A stretch of DNA of 64,000 nucleotides from Varroa destructor (GCF_002443255.2 NW_019211458.1:34280096-34344095), one strand, 5' to 3'. Counted from the stretch's first letter, positions 1 through 12,759 are shown. The notes: generated by a model not told the origin, from the sequence alone. Program-made: numbers and translations.

Positions 1-68
1 ATGACACCACTACAAGCACCATACCCTTGAGATGTGTTTAATTTTTGACTTGCATTAATATTTTATTC

Positions 69-401
69 ATGAAGTGGCTTGTTTCTCTGCCCCTCGCCCT
101 TGTCTGGGGCACAAGGGTTCGACGAGATCTTTTTACAGCCCCCCTTTCGGCCGGTCTAACGCTTGCTCGGGTGGCTGGCACACGGAGACATTTCTTGATG
201 ATGCGAATGAACGGAACTATAGAAGGACAACGACATCGGCACAGCCACCACTACCCCAGCCCTTTTTACCTAGGCATACATGCTTGCCTCCTCTTTTCAC
301 CGTACCTCGCTACTCTGTGGGCGTCCTGCATTTCCCACTTACCTGCTTTGCCCGTTTGGCGGATGCCGACCACATGTGTAAGGGAATCCGCGCAGATGTG
401 A
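69..401 (+). CDS. Hypothetical small secreted protein (weak)
   Basis: This is an ATG-initiated frame of 110 codons that I do not recognise. The N-terminus reads MKWLVSLPLALVWG, a short basic start and a hydrophobic core resembling a signal peptide, followed by the dibasic stretch TRVRR. The rest is rich in His, Pro and Leu and shows no domain; a second hydrophobic patch (HACLLFSPYLATLWA) lies near residue 70. The segment is GC-richer than its surroundings. The ATG context is poor (T at -3), and an unrelated frame (74-439) is open over the same bases, which weakens the case. A secreted peptide precursor is an inference from the N-terminus only; a chance frame is at least as likely. Confidence 0.2.
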   Translation: MKWLVSLPLALVWGTRVRRDLFTAPLSAGLTLARVAGTRRHFLMMRMNGTIEGQRHRHSHHYPSPFYLGIHACLLFSPYLATLWASCISHLPALPVWRMPTTCVRESAQM

Positions 402-1158
402 GAAGATCAGAAGGAGCAAAGGATACATCACACTTCTGATTTGCTCAAGGCAACGCTGGACCGAGTCAGATGAATATTCATGCTTGTATACCGGCACCAA
501 CCACGTGCGCCGTGAGCGAAAGCTTGTGGCCCTTTAGTACTCTGCAAACCAAAGTGCCGGAGAACTTACTATCGTCACAATATTTTAATTTAACGACGCT
601 TAGGATTGCAGCACAAACATTTTCGTATAAATATACCACTGATAACATTCCTGTTTGTTGGATCTAGTTAACAAATCTGCTTGGCTTCTTCTCGTTTGAA
701 TGTTCAAGGCGTATGGTTATATACCGATGAGCAGCTTCTAGATGTGCTCACAATACAAATTAATCACTTATACATATATGTGTAATAAGTTAATCGAACT
801 TGTTGCCTTGAGACAGAAGGCTAAAACAAACGAAAATTGAGACAAAAAAGGCCAAAGAATGAACATTCGTTTTTTTTTCGTCAGGTTATTAAAATACTTA
901 ATATTGTTGAAAACGCGGTAAGGGGAAGTGGAGTTTAAATTGACACTGTTTCTGACGTTTGAAATTTTTCGGAAACCAGTCTGGGATCGCGTCAGATCTA
1001 GCTGGCTCTCTAGACTATCTACAATACGACTACGGAGATGTTCACGTTATACCTCTCACTGAAAAAAATTGATCAAAAATTAAGCTCAATGACCACGTTT
1101 GAGGTTATGCATTCGAATATCATTTACTTCACGAGAGTAAGTAACATTTAAAGATAAC

Positions 1159-1362
1159 ATGTTTTCATGTAAGCCTTATAGCTTTTTTCTACTTATAGCA
1201 CATCCAGATCCTAATGCTTCTTCTAAATTACCGATCAGGTTGAGAAAAAATGATTTAATAGGAGTATCCACATTTGACTCTGCGCCTTGCCACCTTAATG
1301 AGAACAGCCTTCTCAAGGGACGCACGTTCCTAGTTAGTACATTTATCGACGGCGATCTTTAG
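1159..1362 (+). CDS. Hypothetical small ORF (weak)
   Basis: This is a 67-codon ATG frame with A at -3, ending in TAG. The translation (MFSCKPYSFFLLIAHPDPN...) has a short hydrophobic segment near the start and a mixed polar C-terminus (LVSTFIDGDL). No family is recognised and no splice sites, promoter or poly(A) signal stand out. A frame this long is expected by chance many times in the window; it is listed only because it has a true ATG in fair context. Confidence 0.12.
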   Translation: MFSCKPYSFFLLIAHPDPNASSKLPIRLRKNDLIGVSTFDSAPCHLNENSLLKGRTFLVSTFIDGDL

Positions 1363-1607
1363 CAGAATTGAAGAGACAAGTACAGGGAGAATGCGAACGT
1401 GTTCCCACTCGTGCAGTTATGCCACTTTATAAACGCGCTTATAAATTTACTAACATGAATTTCTATCTTATTTTCGTCCTTGAAACCAGATAAAAAAAAA
1501 TAGCTTCCTCTTTAGTATGTCTAGATGCAAGGTAGATAAGATTCGTACTGAGATAAATTTTACTTCCAAAAACCAACAGATTTAACTTTCTAGAATTTAT
1601 TTATATT

Positions 1608-1639
1608 TATAAGGTACAACCTTCAGGTTGTACCTTATA
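1608..1639. repeat. Perfect 14-bp inverted repeat (hairpin)
   Basis: The left arm TATAAGGTACAACC (1608-1621) is exactly complementary to the right arm GGTTGTACCTTATA (1626-1639), with a TTCA loop. No other feature is attached. It could be a DNA cruciform, a small RNA hairpin or the relic of a foldback element. Confidence 0.9.
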
Positions 1640-3838
1640 GAGAGCAGCTTGTGAGGTATTTTGACTAAGTACAAACCATCCTGATAAAAACGAAACACGA
1701 TGTCCACTTTGACCTAACTCTTCTCTACTCTTTGAAATGAAACGGTATATGAATTGAATATTTCGAGTTATAATTACTTGGGACAATATCCTACAAATCA
1801 TTCACTATCTCCGAGGGTTATGATAAAGCTTGGCAAAAATGAAGCTTGAAGAACTCTGCTACCAAACAAGACCGCCGTGTGAAAGCGAAGTACGTATATG
1901 TTTCGACACCTATACAAACCAATAAGTCGTTGTTGAAAATAGAATACTCATATATGTACAGTTTTGGGTACGCTATTTACATTTAGTTGGAGCATTTTAG
2001 CTGATAAGGTCAGTTCATCTATAAGAACGCTAACGGGCAGCTGGTTCATCTCAAATCCTGTTCTAATTGTTAATCTACGACACATCCTCAAACCCGCCGA
2101 ATTGCAACTATCGACGAAGCTGTACCGTCTCGTTCAGCTTTGATATACAGTCAGTAATAGAACCTACTGCCATAAAATAGGCCGAATGAAATTTTGCAAA
2201 TATTTTGTAACGCCGCCGGACACTTCAGCCATTGTAGGGTGTATTGCTTAACTTCAAATAGCATAGTTATAATTAGTTTTCACAATTTATATAGAGAATT
2301 TACTAATTAACCGAGTGACTGCATTCGTATGAGCTGAACCACCCTATAATTATGTTACACGATAGTTCGCAATTATGTTTAACTCGTGTCAATAGGTGGC
2401 TAAAATGGAATGGTCTGGATCATGTTTGCGCCCATACAAGTACGTATGAAGGTCTCTAAAAAATCATTTTAAAGACAACTATTCTTAGATTCTTCGATGT
2501 TCGTGGAGAAACAGAAATGACGCAGCATTTTTCTCACTTTTTGAGCAAACATAATTTCTATGCAAATTTGCAGACGCTTTGCATTATTCTTGCGTCCTCT
2601 CCTTAGGAACACGCAGCGCTTGCCAGTAGGCTTCTCGGCGCTGTACAATTGTACCGTGAACAGAAGACGCAGCGCGAATTTCCCTGACATCTACATGCTT
2701 ACTATCTGCCGTATAAGGTCTACGACTCGCCCCGCAATCAGTTTTTCTCCCGAAAGCACCGTAATGGATACCCGCTCTTAATACGATTAGGTAACGCCAA
2801 ATAGTTGACAACGCTAGTACATGGTCGACAAAGGGCAAAAAAAGACTGCACTCATCAGGACTATCCATATAAATAATTCCTTATGATAAGAAAAGGAGAA
2901 GATATCAATCGCTAAGGTGACCCGTGCAATGCTAACGACATAGGCCAGCGTGGCCTGCTTGCAACGTCTGCGGCATAGTACACGAAAAGGATAACCCATT
3001 TCTAATCAGTAGTGAAGTGTTAATAATTTCATTTCGTATGGGCTTTGCCCTGATCAAGGCATAAGAATGGGGGCGACTCACGGGCTGACATCGGAAAAAA
3101 TCGGCTCTTTGAATAGCGAAGTGTGTAGGTAACAAGCTATTATTCGGTTTTATTGAGCTAAAGCTCAAAAACGTCTCTTTAAGTATCCATGATGTTCGTC
3201 TAGGCTTGAGATTTTTTGAATTCGACAGGCATCTCTAGACGGCCTAAGGAACTGTTGGATGGTTGCTGGCGTTAATGTATTTACGCAGTCAGAGTTTCGG
3301 TCTAGTGCTACTGGTTATTTTACCACATTAAATACATTTCCATTACTTTGTATTCGACTTAAACAATCATTTTACCTTTCCCTTTTTGCCATTTCTCTAC
3401 TTGACAACATATTTATTTCGTAACATGTCCTATAATTTATCACCTTATTTTAGTTCAGTATGTTAATTTCTGTTAAACGAGTTAATTTCTGACAAGATTT
3501 AAAAAGCACGTTAGAACTTTATAGATTGCTGACTATTATCACGCAGATATCGGTTAATAGTATATTCAAAATAGCGCAGAAATGAAAGATCGTTAAGGAG
3601 AGAACGGGAACAGTGCAAGAAGCGTCCCCTAGTTACCGTCACAACTTGTAACCTCGTGACCTTTTTTTATCAGAAACAAAAAATACTCTGAGCCCAATGC
3701 AGAACGACCTATTTTGATCGGAACAAGGTAGCCGTATTCAGACGTAAATAGAAACAAACGACTGACGGCCTCAATTCTGCCCAGAGATAGAAGGGGGTTA
3801 TCGAGATTTAGAGCATTATCTATGGGCGTATTTGCTCA

Positions 3839-4250
3839 ACAACAACGCCCAAATAGATCGCATATATTGCCACACATCTTAGCCACATATGGGCAGGCGG
3901 GTCGCATATGACGCTCCGGTGGTAACGGCGTGACGACAGGGACAAGATCCCTCATGAGGTAAGCGGCCTGCGGGTGGGTCAAGGTAGGGATGGATCGGTC
4001 ATCACAACAGCGGCAGAGGCAATGATGACCGCTGGCGAAGAAGAACGCGAGGGAAAAAGTATTACAGGGATAGTCCAGGGCTAGATGGAACCGTATGAGT
4101 AATATTGAAGATGGCCGGAGGCGAAGGCAACCGGTGATCCTTGGCCACAGTATGGGGTACAGGCGTGATTATATTTCTACGCCTGGACCAGACCTGTGGC
4201 AGGCGGCTTCGAAGGAACTGCACAAACACGACTATAGTTTTAACGGATTT
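3839..4250. other. GC-richer island, open on both strands
   Basis: Base composition rises above the surrounding AT-rich DNA. The minus strand is stop-free for 110 codons (4168 down to 3839) and ends in TGA at 3838-3836. The plus strand has a 52-codon run (3926-4081) followed by another open frame in a different phase up to about 4249. None matches a family I know. Higher GC alone lengthens chance frames, so this may be an exon, a decayed coding relic or just a GC-rich patch. Confidence 0.3.
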
Positions 4251-4259
4251 TAACGAGTA

Positions 4260-5395
4260 ACACTGTGTCATAATTTCATCTATGACATATTACAAATACC
4301 GTGTTTTAATTTTAGCCATAATAAACAGAATTCAGGCTCAAAGACAATCGGTTGTTACCCAGCGGGGAAAGTTACTCACGGAATTATACGAAATATATGA
4401 ATGCGAGATTTGCAAAGGATCAAGCCCTTGTGATCGTATACTTTGATTTTCGGTAGTTGACACCAGACTACTAAAATTAACGTATAATAATAAGTAATAA
4501 GAATAACATTCAATGGTAGTGTTAAGCATTTTATGACGGTACACTATTTTTACGCGAAACTTTTTGACTTCTAAGTACAATAATCTCTTAGGAATAAAGA
4601 GGAACTGTGTCAAACACAATCTTCGAAAAATAAACGATACCTCTGACACCAGATTCGGATACGTATGTTCAAGTGAACAAAACGATATTTGTTCTATGAT
4701 GTTCAAAAAAGGTGCCGCTTTGGCTGTACTAACGGCACGTTATTTTCAATAATCTCTGAAGCTACTTTTGCATCTTAAAGTCCAACCTTCAAAATTCAGT
4801 GGTCTACAATAATGAACAATAACTATAAGCATTCGGGAAATTGTAGAACAAATCTTGAGAAGCACACTGGTCGTCGAACATTAAAGGAACCAAAAAAATC
4901 AACGTTCGGTAAAGCTATGATGGAGTTCTCTCGCCGAACTAGTCCCACACTGGAAAAATCATTCGTCGCGTTGTTTCCGGACTCACACATAGCTAACTCG
5001 TCTATCCCAACGTCTATAGCTAAATGAATTCATCTGAAAGGCCATATTAGGACCTAACATGAACCTCTTCCAGTGCGACCAAAAACAGACATTATCTTGA
5101 AGGATATGTCAAAGAGATAATAAACGGTTTTTACCGTTAGTCATATCAGCGTTTGTGGTGTCGTGATACTCTAGTGATTACCAGTCCCAAATCACTTTTA
5201 GTTTTTCTAAAAAAATTCTATGTAAAACAGGCAAATTAGGGAACGACTGCCACAGATTCTCAGTTTAGCACTGGACCTAACTAGAGGCACTGAATTTAGA
5301 TCGTTCAACTAACGTTTGTTTTCAAAATAGATTTCACTTCTACAGTTAAACATTTTCCGTTCTAAGTAGAGTTTATGTTAAGTTTGAACATGCAA
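4260..5395. other. AT-rich non-coding stretch
   Basis: No recognisable feature apart from a weak ATG frame at 4812-5027, listed separately. Confidence 0.5.
4812..5027 (+). CDS. Hypothetical small ORF (weak)
   Basis: This ATG frame of 71 codons has A at -3 and ends in TGA. The protein would be basic and Ser/Thr-rich, with no transmembrane segment and no cysteine pattern; the middle reads EFSRRTSPTLEKSF. I do not recognise it. There is no supporting promoter, splice or poly(A) signal. A chance frame is the default explanation. Confidence 0.15.
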   Translation: MNNNYKHSGNCRTNLEKHTGRRTLKEPKKSTFGKAMMEFSRRTSPTLEKSFVALFPDSHIANSSIPTSIAK

Positions 5396-5443
5396 GCTGC
5401 ATGTTGAGACTTAACGTGCAGCATGTTGCAAGCAACATGCAGC
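5396..5443. repeat. Nested inverted repeats of GCATGTTG
   Basis: GCTGCATGTTG (5396-5406) is exactly complementary to CAACATGCAGC (5433-5443). Between them GCATGTTGC (5421-5429) pairs with GCAACATGC (5432-5440). The same right-hand sequence can therefore pair with either of two left arms, giving alternative hairpins. Confidence 0.85.
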
Positions 5444-5609
5444 ATAAATATATCGGTGGAGCGCTTATGCAAATGCTTGTAATTCTGAGGGGTATACTAC
5501 TTGGGTAGCAAATAAGCAATTTACTTTTGTCTGTATTGCATAAAAGATCTTTTCAACTTTTCTATTAGCTGCCACTTGCCGTAGAAATTCTCTGGGAAAA
5601 AAAATTGTC

Positions 5610-5837
5610 TCAAAAATAAGCGTCTTCTTCAATGTCTAACGTACGCTTAATTCTGTTGATTCCATCATCGACATGCTCTCTGTCTTTCTCTAGAAGAGCT
5701 GGCAGGCCCTGTTCTGTTACCCTCATCGCTTTCACTGCTATACGTTGAGCAACGCCCATACACAACTGATGCTGAGTATACACATCGAGATATACGCTCA
5801 AAGAGGGTCGCGGCGTCATTTCTTTAGAAGCGACCAT
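5610..5837 (-). CDS. Hypothetical 75-aa protein
   Basis: This minus-strand frame starts at a true ATG in good context (A at -3, G at +4) and ends in TGA at 5612-5610. The product would be mostly helical and charged, with an acidic tail (RTLDIEEDAYF) and a middle reading GVAQRIAVKAMRVTEQGLPA; there is no signal peptide or membrane segment. Codons show a purine-first pattern typical of real coding DNA. I do not recognise the family. A pyrimidine-rich tract and an AG just inside the frame could instead make it an internal or last exon beginning a few codons downstream. There is no nearby AATAAA after the stop. It is among the better small frames here but remains unproven. Confidence 0.3.
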   Translation of the reverse strand: MVASKEMTPRPSLSVYLDVYTQHQLCMGVAQRIAVKAMRVTEQGLPALLEKDREHVDDGINRIKRTLDIEEDAYF

Positions 5838-5839
5838 TT

Positions 5840-7656
5840 TAAGGGAAAAAAATAAATGCTTCGCAAAAATGTATTACGCTTTCCCCCAACAATGCGCTTT
5901 CCTTTCATTAAATGCTTTAAGCGAAAAAATTAGTAACTGGAAAGACGGGACGACCAGTATCTTGTAGGTTGAAGCGTCATCACCAGGTACGTTGTGGGCC
6001 CATATATGATAAATTGTAACATATATTTTTATTCAAAGACGGAAGGAATGCACCCATGGCGTGAGAGCATACTACTCGGTGTAGTGAAGTACACTCGAAG
6101 AGTGCGAATGGTGTCACATATGAACCGTGAAATAAATGCGTAAGCTTTTTGGCCCCGCGGAAAATCTACAGCTGAAAATAGACAGTTTAAGCCATACATG
6201 ACAGGAACTCGGGTGTAATCTAATACAGTCCTATGAACGAAGGGTCATTCATGTAATAAAAAAAAAAAAAACTACGCTAAGAAGTGCGGCGCGATCAAGC
6301 GATTTAAAACAAATAGTCACTTTGATAAGCCGTGAAGTCTGAGAAAAGATGTATTAAGGCCAACGGAGATACTCTAGTGAAAAGTCTAGTCAAAAGCCTT
6401 TGAGTCAACCATCGTAATTCCACCCAATTCTCAAATATGCTACTAATTTCATCAAATCAAGTAACCTTAGGTTGATCCGTTCTAACGATGCCAGATCTAT
6501 GTTACGTTATGCAATCTATATAATATAATTCGGAGGTTTTTCTTTTAACATATAAGAACGCCATTTTCGTGCACTAAGTGCCGCAATCAAGCCTCGAGGA
6601 TTTCGAAGTGGACTACTAGACTTCAGTTCAGAACGGCTGTTATGAAAGTTTCCGTTTCATAGCGGCATGCTTTTGCTAGTATAGCTGACTACGGGATTGG
6701 CCCCCATTTCGTTCCTTCATGAACCCAACATTGGCGCGTGTACTCTCTCAATAGTCCATGCTCATAGTGCCAAGCAACTATACGGTATACGCATTTTATT
6801 TTGTGGTAGCAAAAGTTGGCATAATGATACCCAGCAGCCACGTCGGTACGAAACGCGAAGGACAATCAGTCCTCTTGGGAGAGACTGAGCCTTTTATCGG
6901 TCGGTCCTTGGCGGACTCTTGGCTGCTCCTTTACGCGAAGCTGAGTTGTTCACCACGACCCAAACCTACGGGCACTCCGTCCCGCTTTCCTTTTTGCTCC
7001 TCGAAAAGAAAGGTACACGCCGCATGACAATGAATTATTAATGAAGTATCCTTTATTCGCTGGCCCATCCCTGTCACAACAGGCGCGAGAAAGCGCTACA
7101 GCTAACTATAATGGAATTACTCTATGAATTCTTGAAAAGCACAACACGGAGAGCAACCTCACCAATCTTCGCCACATACTGCTTTTCCTATGGAGGCTGG
7201 AGAGGTAACAAGAGGATTTCCCACGTCTTCTTGCCCCCCACTGTTTCGACCCTCCCAAAAACATTAAGGAAACTCTATATAATTATATAATTACAGTTTA
7301 GCATAATAATTACTAAAAATGAACAAATTGTTTGAGTAACACTAAAATGGATACCCACATCGGACACATCCTACTTTTCAAGCTCTAAAACATTTCATAT
7401 TAGGTTCACATTTTTATTATTATTTTACTAAAGGATAATTAAAAGTCCTAAATAGGCACTTAAAGAGAGCACAAGATTTTGGGCAAGCATAGCTACGACC
7501 GGAATCGCAGGCGAAGTTTCTTAAAGCGATTAAAAAATTATAGATACCTGTAGAACATCATTATTAACAGAAAGGTACGACAGAGCGAATGAATGGTCGA
7601 GTTTTGTAAAATATTGGATTGATGTTTGGCTGCGATCTGTAGTTGATTTAAATATA
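5840..7656. other. Non-coding stretch
   Basis: I see nothing assignable. The segment 6690-7030 is somewhat GC-richer and carries two overlapping chance-like frames with non-ATG starts. A short A run lies near 6258-6271. Confidence 0.5.
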
Positions 7657-7673
7657 ATATATATATATATATA
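7657..7673. repeat. (AT)n run at the left edge of a gap
   Basis: An uninterrupted AT alternation runs directly into the N block, so the assembly probably broke inside a TA microsatellite. Confidence 0.9.
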
Positions 7674-7773
7674 NNNNNNNNNNNNNNNNNNNNNNNNNNN
7701 NNNNNNNNNNNNNNNNNNNNNNNNNNNNNNNNNNNNNNNNNNNNNNNNNNNNNNNNNNNNNNNNNNNNNNNNN
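7674..7773. other. Assembly gap of 100 N
   Basis: Exactly 100 undetermined bases, the usual placeholder for a scaffold gap of unknown size. Confidence 0.99.
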
Positions 7774-10700
7774 GTTTAAGAGCGTAAATCGCATTTTTTT
7801 TATGTGACTAAGATGAAAAATGGCAGACTTACCTAATTTTTAGCATTTCTATTTACCATTATATACACAATGTAGGCGTGTTCATAAACTAGTCTTTCAG
7901 TAGGCGCTAGTAAGGTATGAATTATGTATCGGTTCTGATCGTGCGACACGATTTGCTCAATCAAATGCTCATTGGAACTGGTTTTAACTTCATGAAGGTC
8001 GTCGTGTTAGCAGTATGACCTAGGAACAATCGCAGCAAGGTTTAAGTCGTCTTTGTTCGTCTTCCAGCCCATTCTGTTAACGTATGCAGTAGCTGTCATA
8101 GATTGCAGGCAAAAAATACAGTAGCGTGCCTACAAACACCGCCAACCGAGTAAGCTGACGGCTGACAATGGCGCTCAGACTACACATTTATAACGACGTG
8201 CTGCGGGAGTCCGGACCGCAATGCCACTAGTCACAAAGGAAGTGTTTCATTATCGCTAAAGATAAATGCTTCCGCTGATAGTGGGTGGGGAAACGTTTGA
8301 ATAGTTTTTACTGTCATTACGGTTCCGCCGCTGCTTCGACACTCGTCGCTGATGGCCAAATGATTGGAATTGTAAAATTTAGGACGACTTCGTTCAACTC
8401 TACAATTCATGGCTGTTGAGTAGATCTCTTTCAATCGTCCTTGTCGAAGGAATCCCGAACTCCACATGGACTAATACCAGTCTACTACTTTTGGACAAAA
8501 TAAAGCAGCAAGTGATACCCTTATGGACAGCAATAAGGGCCGTGAGATAGCCGCTCACCATTGAGGACAATGTTAAAGTCAAATTCATTCGAGTGCTCAC
8601 CGGATGGTTAAGAGTAAGTTCTAGCTTGCCCGGTCTTTTCTGATGTCACGATATTGGTTTTGTCAATACAAAGTGCAAAATATACATAATTATCTATTGC
8701 CAGCAGCTCAGAAAGTACTATGGTATCTTCAAAAGTCTTTGTGGTCGTTTTTAAGCCTTGGCCTGATGACGTAGTGCCGACACGTTTGCTTTGCCCCTAC
8801 TCGAGGGAACATGTAGTCGATGGGACGATAGTATAACAAAGCCGAGTGAAGTGAAGAACATCAAAATAATATCACAAAAGCAAAAAGTTAAAATTAATAT
8901 ATTTTTCACCTTAATTAATTAGTAAGTAACAGGATTAGTTATTATGAGCGTTGACGTTTGCTTTGTTTTTTTCGAACAAGCACAGTAGTTTTCTGCAGTT
9001 TTTTTTGGTGTATTTCTAGGAGCGCAGGCAAGATTATTTCTTTTCGACAGGCTTGGATATGGCTGAAAGCGATTGGCCTCAACCAGGCACACACATATAG
9101 CGCTCTGAGGTATTGACAAATACACATAACGTTACACGTTGCTTATGATAAGAATTATATACAGCAATATTTACGGGAACTGAATTTACGTTGTGAGTAT
9201 AACTGGTAAAAGTGTGTCTAAATTGAATTCAAAACGATACCTTCGCCGTCCACTAGAATTAGATCCTGCTAATGTGATTTTTAGTAATACTTTGCCCTTC
9301 TACTTTGGGCGTAAGTAACACGTTGACCTTTCTGCGTCTTACGATCACGCCTTAACGAACCTAGTACTGAAGATAAAAGTAAACTTTACTGCTCGGCAAA
9401 GTCGGTCCCCCTGCTTGCCACCGTTATCTATGTTTACTTCGTAAAACTCCTGAGTTATGTCTCTTCTCCTTCCTACGCAGACGCAACCGGGCGCGTGTTG
9501 TATAGGGCGTTGTTTATGTAGCGTAACATAGCTCTTCACAAAAGTCGACATGGGAAGTTCCGCTAAATAAACACATTACTGATTGGATCTGGCTGTGTTT
9601 CTGTGCCTTTGTGGAATAAATGACTGATCGATGCAAGAACAGCCTACGGTAGAAGCATAGGCGATTTTGCGCACTACGGTTAAACAAAGATAGTATGTAT
9701 AGCGTTTCCAAGAGTCATCAATGGTCTCCATAAAAACTACATATTCGTTCTTAAAGATCGTGCGTACGCGATTAGTTGGTCGGTTACACAGGTAGTTGAT
9801 ACATCCCCCCTCACTAAGACAGTCGCACATTTGCAAGTAAAATAAAAAGAGACAGCTTTGACTGTAAATCTGGTGGTCGAATTTAGCTCTTCATATGAAC
9901 GGTCGAGCAGCGTTTTTACGTTCCATTGTCTAATAATGTCAGGCAACCCAATAACAATTATCATTGATCAATCTTGCTTAAAAGTCACGGCCAAACTAAT
10001 ACTTGATCGGAGCGGATGACCCACTATGGCATGAAAATATTGTAAAGATATTGAGAAAAAAAAACTGCAACATTTTTATGCTACTAACTTTTACTTACTT
10101 GTTTTTAGTTGAACGTTATCGTTTGTGGCCAGGGGAGTACCCGAACTGCTCAAGTTCAGGTATATTTTTTCTTCAAGCTGGTTAATTTCTGCGATATATT
10201 TGGCCGCCAAAGGCCGACAGTGAAGTGATGTGGTTCTGCAAGCATTTTGTCGAAAAGTTCTAAAGGAGTATCAAATAAAACGGCACTCTCTGCCTCTGTG
10301 GAATTTCCCATTTCGTATCTCAGTCTTTGTTCGGCACTTTTCATCTCGTTGCATTCGCCTGGCCTGAATGAGAGACGCTGTCCTGGATGCTTCTCTATTC
10401 CGTAAGGCGTCTCTCAAGGCACAATTAAATAGACGGTCGTGACATGTAAGCCACATGTCTTATTAGCTTCTTAGCGGCGTTTTCACATTTGAGACGCATA
10501 TTCAACTTTGTATTTGCTAAACCTTGTGAGTTCCTATTATGTCGAACCTGAATATGGAACTAAACTTCCAATGTTTTTTGACACCGCAGAACTTTAGTAG
10601 TTGGGGGGCAAAGGGGAGAGGGGTCTGAAATAATTTATTGATATATATTGCACGTACATGAAAGAACCATATAAGTCTGTGATCGTGTTTGAAAGAAAAA

Positions 10701-12750
10701 CGACAAAGCTGTATTGGTAAATACTAGGTAGAGGTTCTTTAGATGGTGTTATGGTGTACATCATGTTCTCCTCTGCTTAAATTAGCTAATATTGTACTTT
10801 TGCAGCCATTGTATCTTCCAGTTCACAGAAACAATGAATTTTCGACTATGGACGCGTCCGCAGATTTTTGTAGCATGATAATGATAAGTAAATTCAATTA
10901 CTGTCTTTATACTTATTCATAGAGTTAGCTTTTTTCTTGCTACAGGATATCTGGATTGTTCCCATTCGTACAAGTTCTGAGAGAGAATAGTTGTTTTTCT
11001 TTATTCAATTCATGGTCGTTTCCGTTGCATCAAATTCGAGAACAACATCGGGCATTCAATGGAAACAATAACAATATCTATTGAAATGACCATCTCGAAC
11101 CATCGGTGCCTCACGTTGCCTAGATGCACCCCTTATATAAGGTGAAGTAAATTTTAGCGTCTTCAAACCCCCGCTTTGCAAACAAGACGTTTCGAGACAG
11201 CTAACTTTAACTGATAAAGATGGGTATCTATGTTGAACAATCATGCTACAGAATCACCGGTGTTTAAAGTACGTTATTTTACTTTAAGTTACTTTACAAT
11301 AAGTTACTTTATTGTTTGAGTTTGTATGAATTTTGAATCAAGCTATTTTTTTTTAGACACGACTATCAAGTGCATTCTTTCGAAATCAATAATCGGGATC
11401 GTTTGCCGGTTTTGTCCCGAGTAAACTTGATTTCAGCTGGCGTAGCCTGAGATGACAAGCATCGAAAACCTGTGATTGACAGCAAATCCGTTTGATCGCT
11501 CGTACTTCGTAGAGAGATCATTTAAAGATCGACGCAGAAATGTCTTTTTTATCTCTCTGATCGTCGCTATTTTCGATATAGCGCTCTTCTATCTGGAGCA
11601 AATGGAAAAAGCATTTGGTTCAATAGCGGGTGCTTACTTGCTCGGCAAAAGTTTCAAGCTTTCATCGGAGAAGCGATTTAAATAACTCTCCATTTCGTAA
11701 TTACCACTCAGCAACTCAACTGGCTTGGACGCATGACTCTCTGCATCTCATTTATGACGAACTAACTAACTAATTATACGTAATGGAGATATTTTCCGCA
11801 CAGATAAAATAAGGACCTACATCAAATATCGATCTGTTACCTGCTAGCTTTCTTCTTAATTCTTGAATATGGCCTTGCCAAAAACTCACAGTGGATCGGT
11901 GGCTTATGCCAGTTCCTTGAAATCTTTCAGCTATTTCAATTACCTTACTTTTCTCAGGTTTTTGATGGGCGGCATAATACTTTCAGCAAATACACAAGAA
12001 ATTCAAAAGGATCCACAGAAGCGGTGTAGATAGCAGCATATCCGTAGCCGGCAGCTTATCTGAAAGTAAGTCATCGTCAGTTTGTTCCTGTAATTTGCCT
12101 TAACGCAACATGATAAAAAAAAATCCCACTTTTTTTTCTTTGCTTGTTAGTCTAGTGCAGTGCTTTAATCGTTGACTCCATCTTCGTAGCCGATAATAAC
12201 ACCTCTTTATAAATTGTCTTTCTTTGGTGGATCTTGAAGTAAACTGCGAGTTTGCCCCCGTCGACTTAGACCGATTACAATCTGAAGCTGAAGTATCGAT
12301 CCTAGGGGTACAACGCTAACTAACATTAAAGCATGATTTCTTGGCCGGTTGTCGACAGTTTATATCCATGTAATCTCTAATGGCCAGAAAACGTTCATTC
12401 AGGCGAAGGAAGTGGCTATATGCTAGTGAACAAGCCTACAAAGCCTAGGACAGACCCACATGAAAGGCCTACTTTCAAAACGATATAATGTTAAATGTTT
12501 ATCGAAACCACATCTCCCTCTTGATTGCAATTGAAAATAGGATTCTATCTGTAGATATCTATCGATCCACCGAAAACGTTTTCCGCGACTAATAACGCGT
12601 CCTACATTTGATAGCAGCGAACAGATGAAACGTGTGGGAATCTTGTTGTGATCTGATGCAAATGGCTTACATTAAAAAACTGATTTAACAACTTGTCCAT
12701 AATATATCGGATTCTTAAAATTTCTAAATCTGTACCTCGTACGCCTTGAT
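7774..12750. other. Non-coding stretch
   Basis: No recognisable gene. It contains scattered frames of 60-86 codons expected by chance, three copies of TACTTTA at 11280-11311, and one open frame with a hydrophobic segment (11476-11685), listed separately. Confidence 0.5.
11476..11685 (+). CDS. Possible exon with one hydrophobic helix (weak)
   Basis: This 69-codon stop-free frame ends in TAA. It has no ATG at its start: the codon before the TTG is TGA, so it could only be an exon, for instance using the AG at 11481-11482 as acceptor. Residues 23-40 read NVFFISLIVAIFDIALFY, long enough for a membrane helix, followed by a basic tail (LSSEKRFK). I recognise no family. The upstream polypyrimidine tract is poor, which argues against splicing here. 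Confidence 0.15.
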   Translation: MTANPFDRSYFVERSFKDRRRNVFFISLIVAIFDIALFYLEQMEKAFGSIAGAYLLGKSFKLSSEKRFK

Positions 12751-12759
12751 TGCACATCG

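Larger units (their letters stand above)
402..3830. other. AT-rich non-coding stretch
   Basis: I see no recognisable gene. It contains a low-confidence 67-codon ATG frame (1159-1362) and a perfect hairpin (1608-1639), listed separately. The remainder is AT-rich sequence dense in stop codons. Confidence 0.55.
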
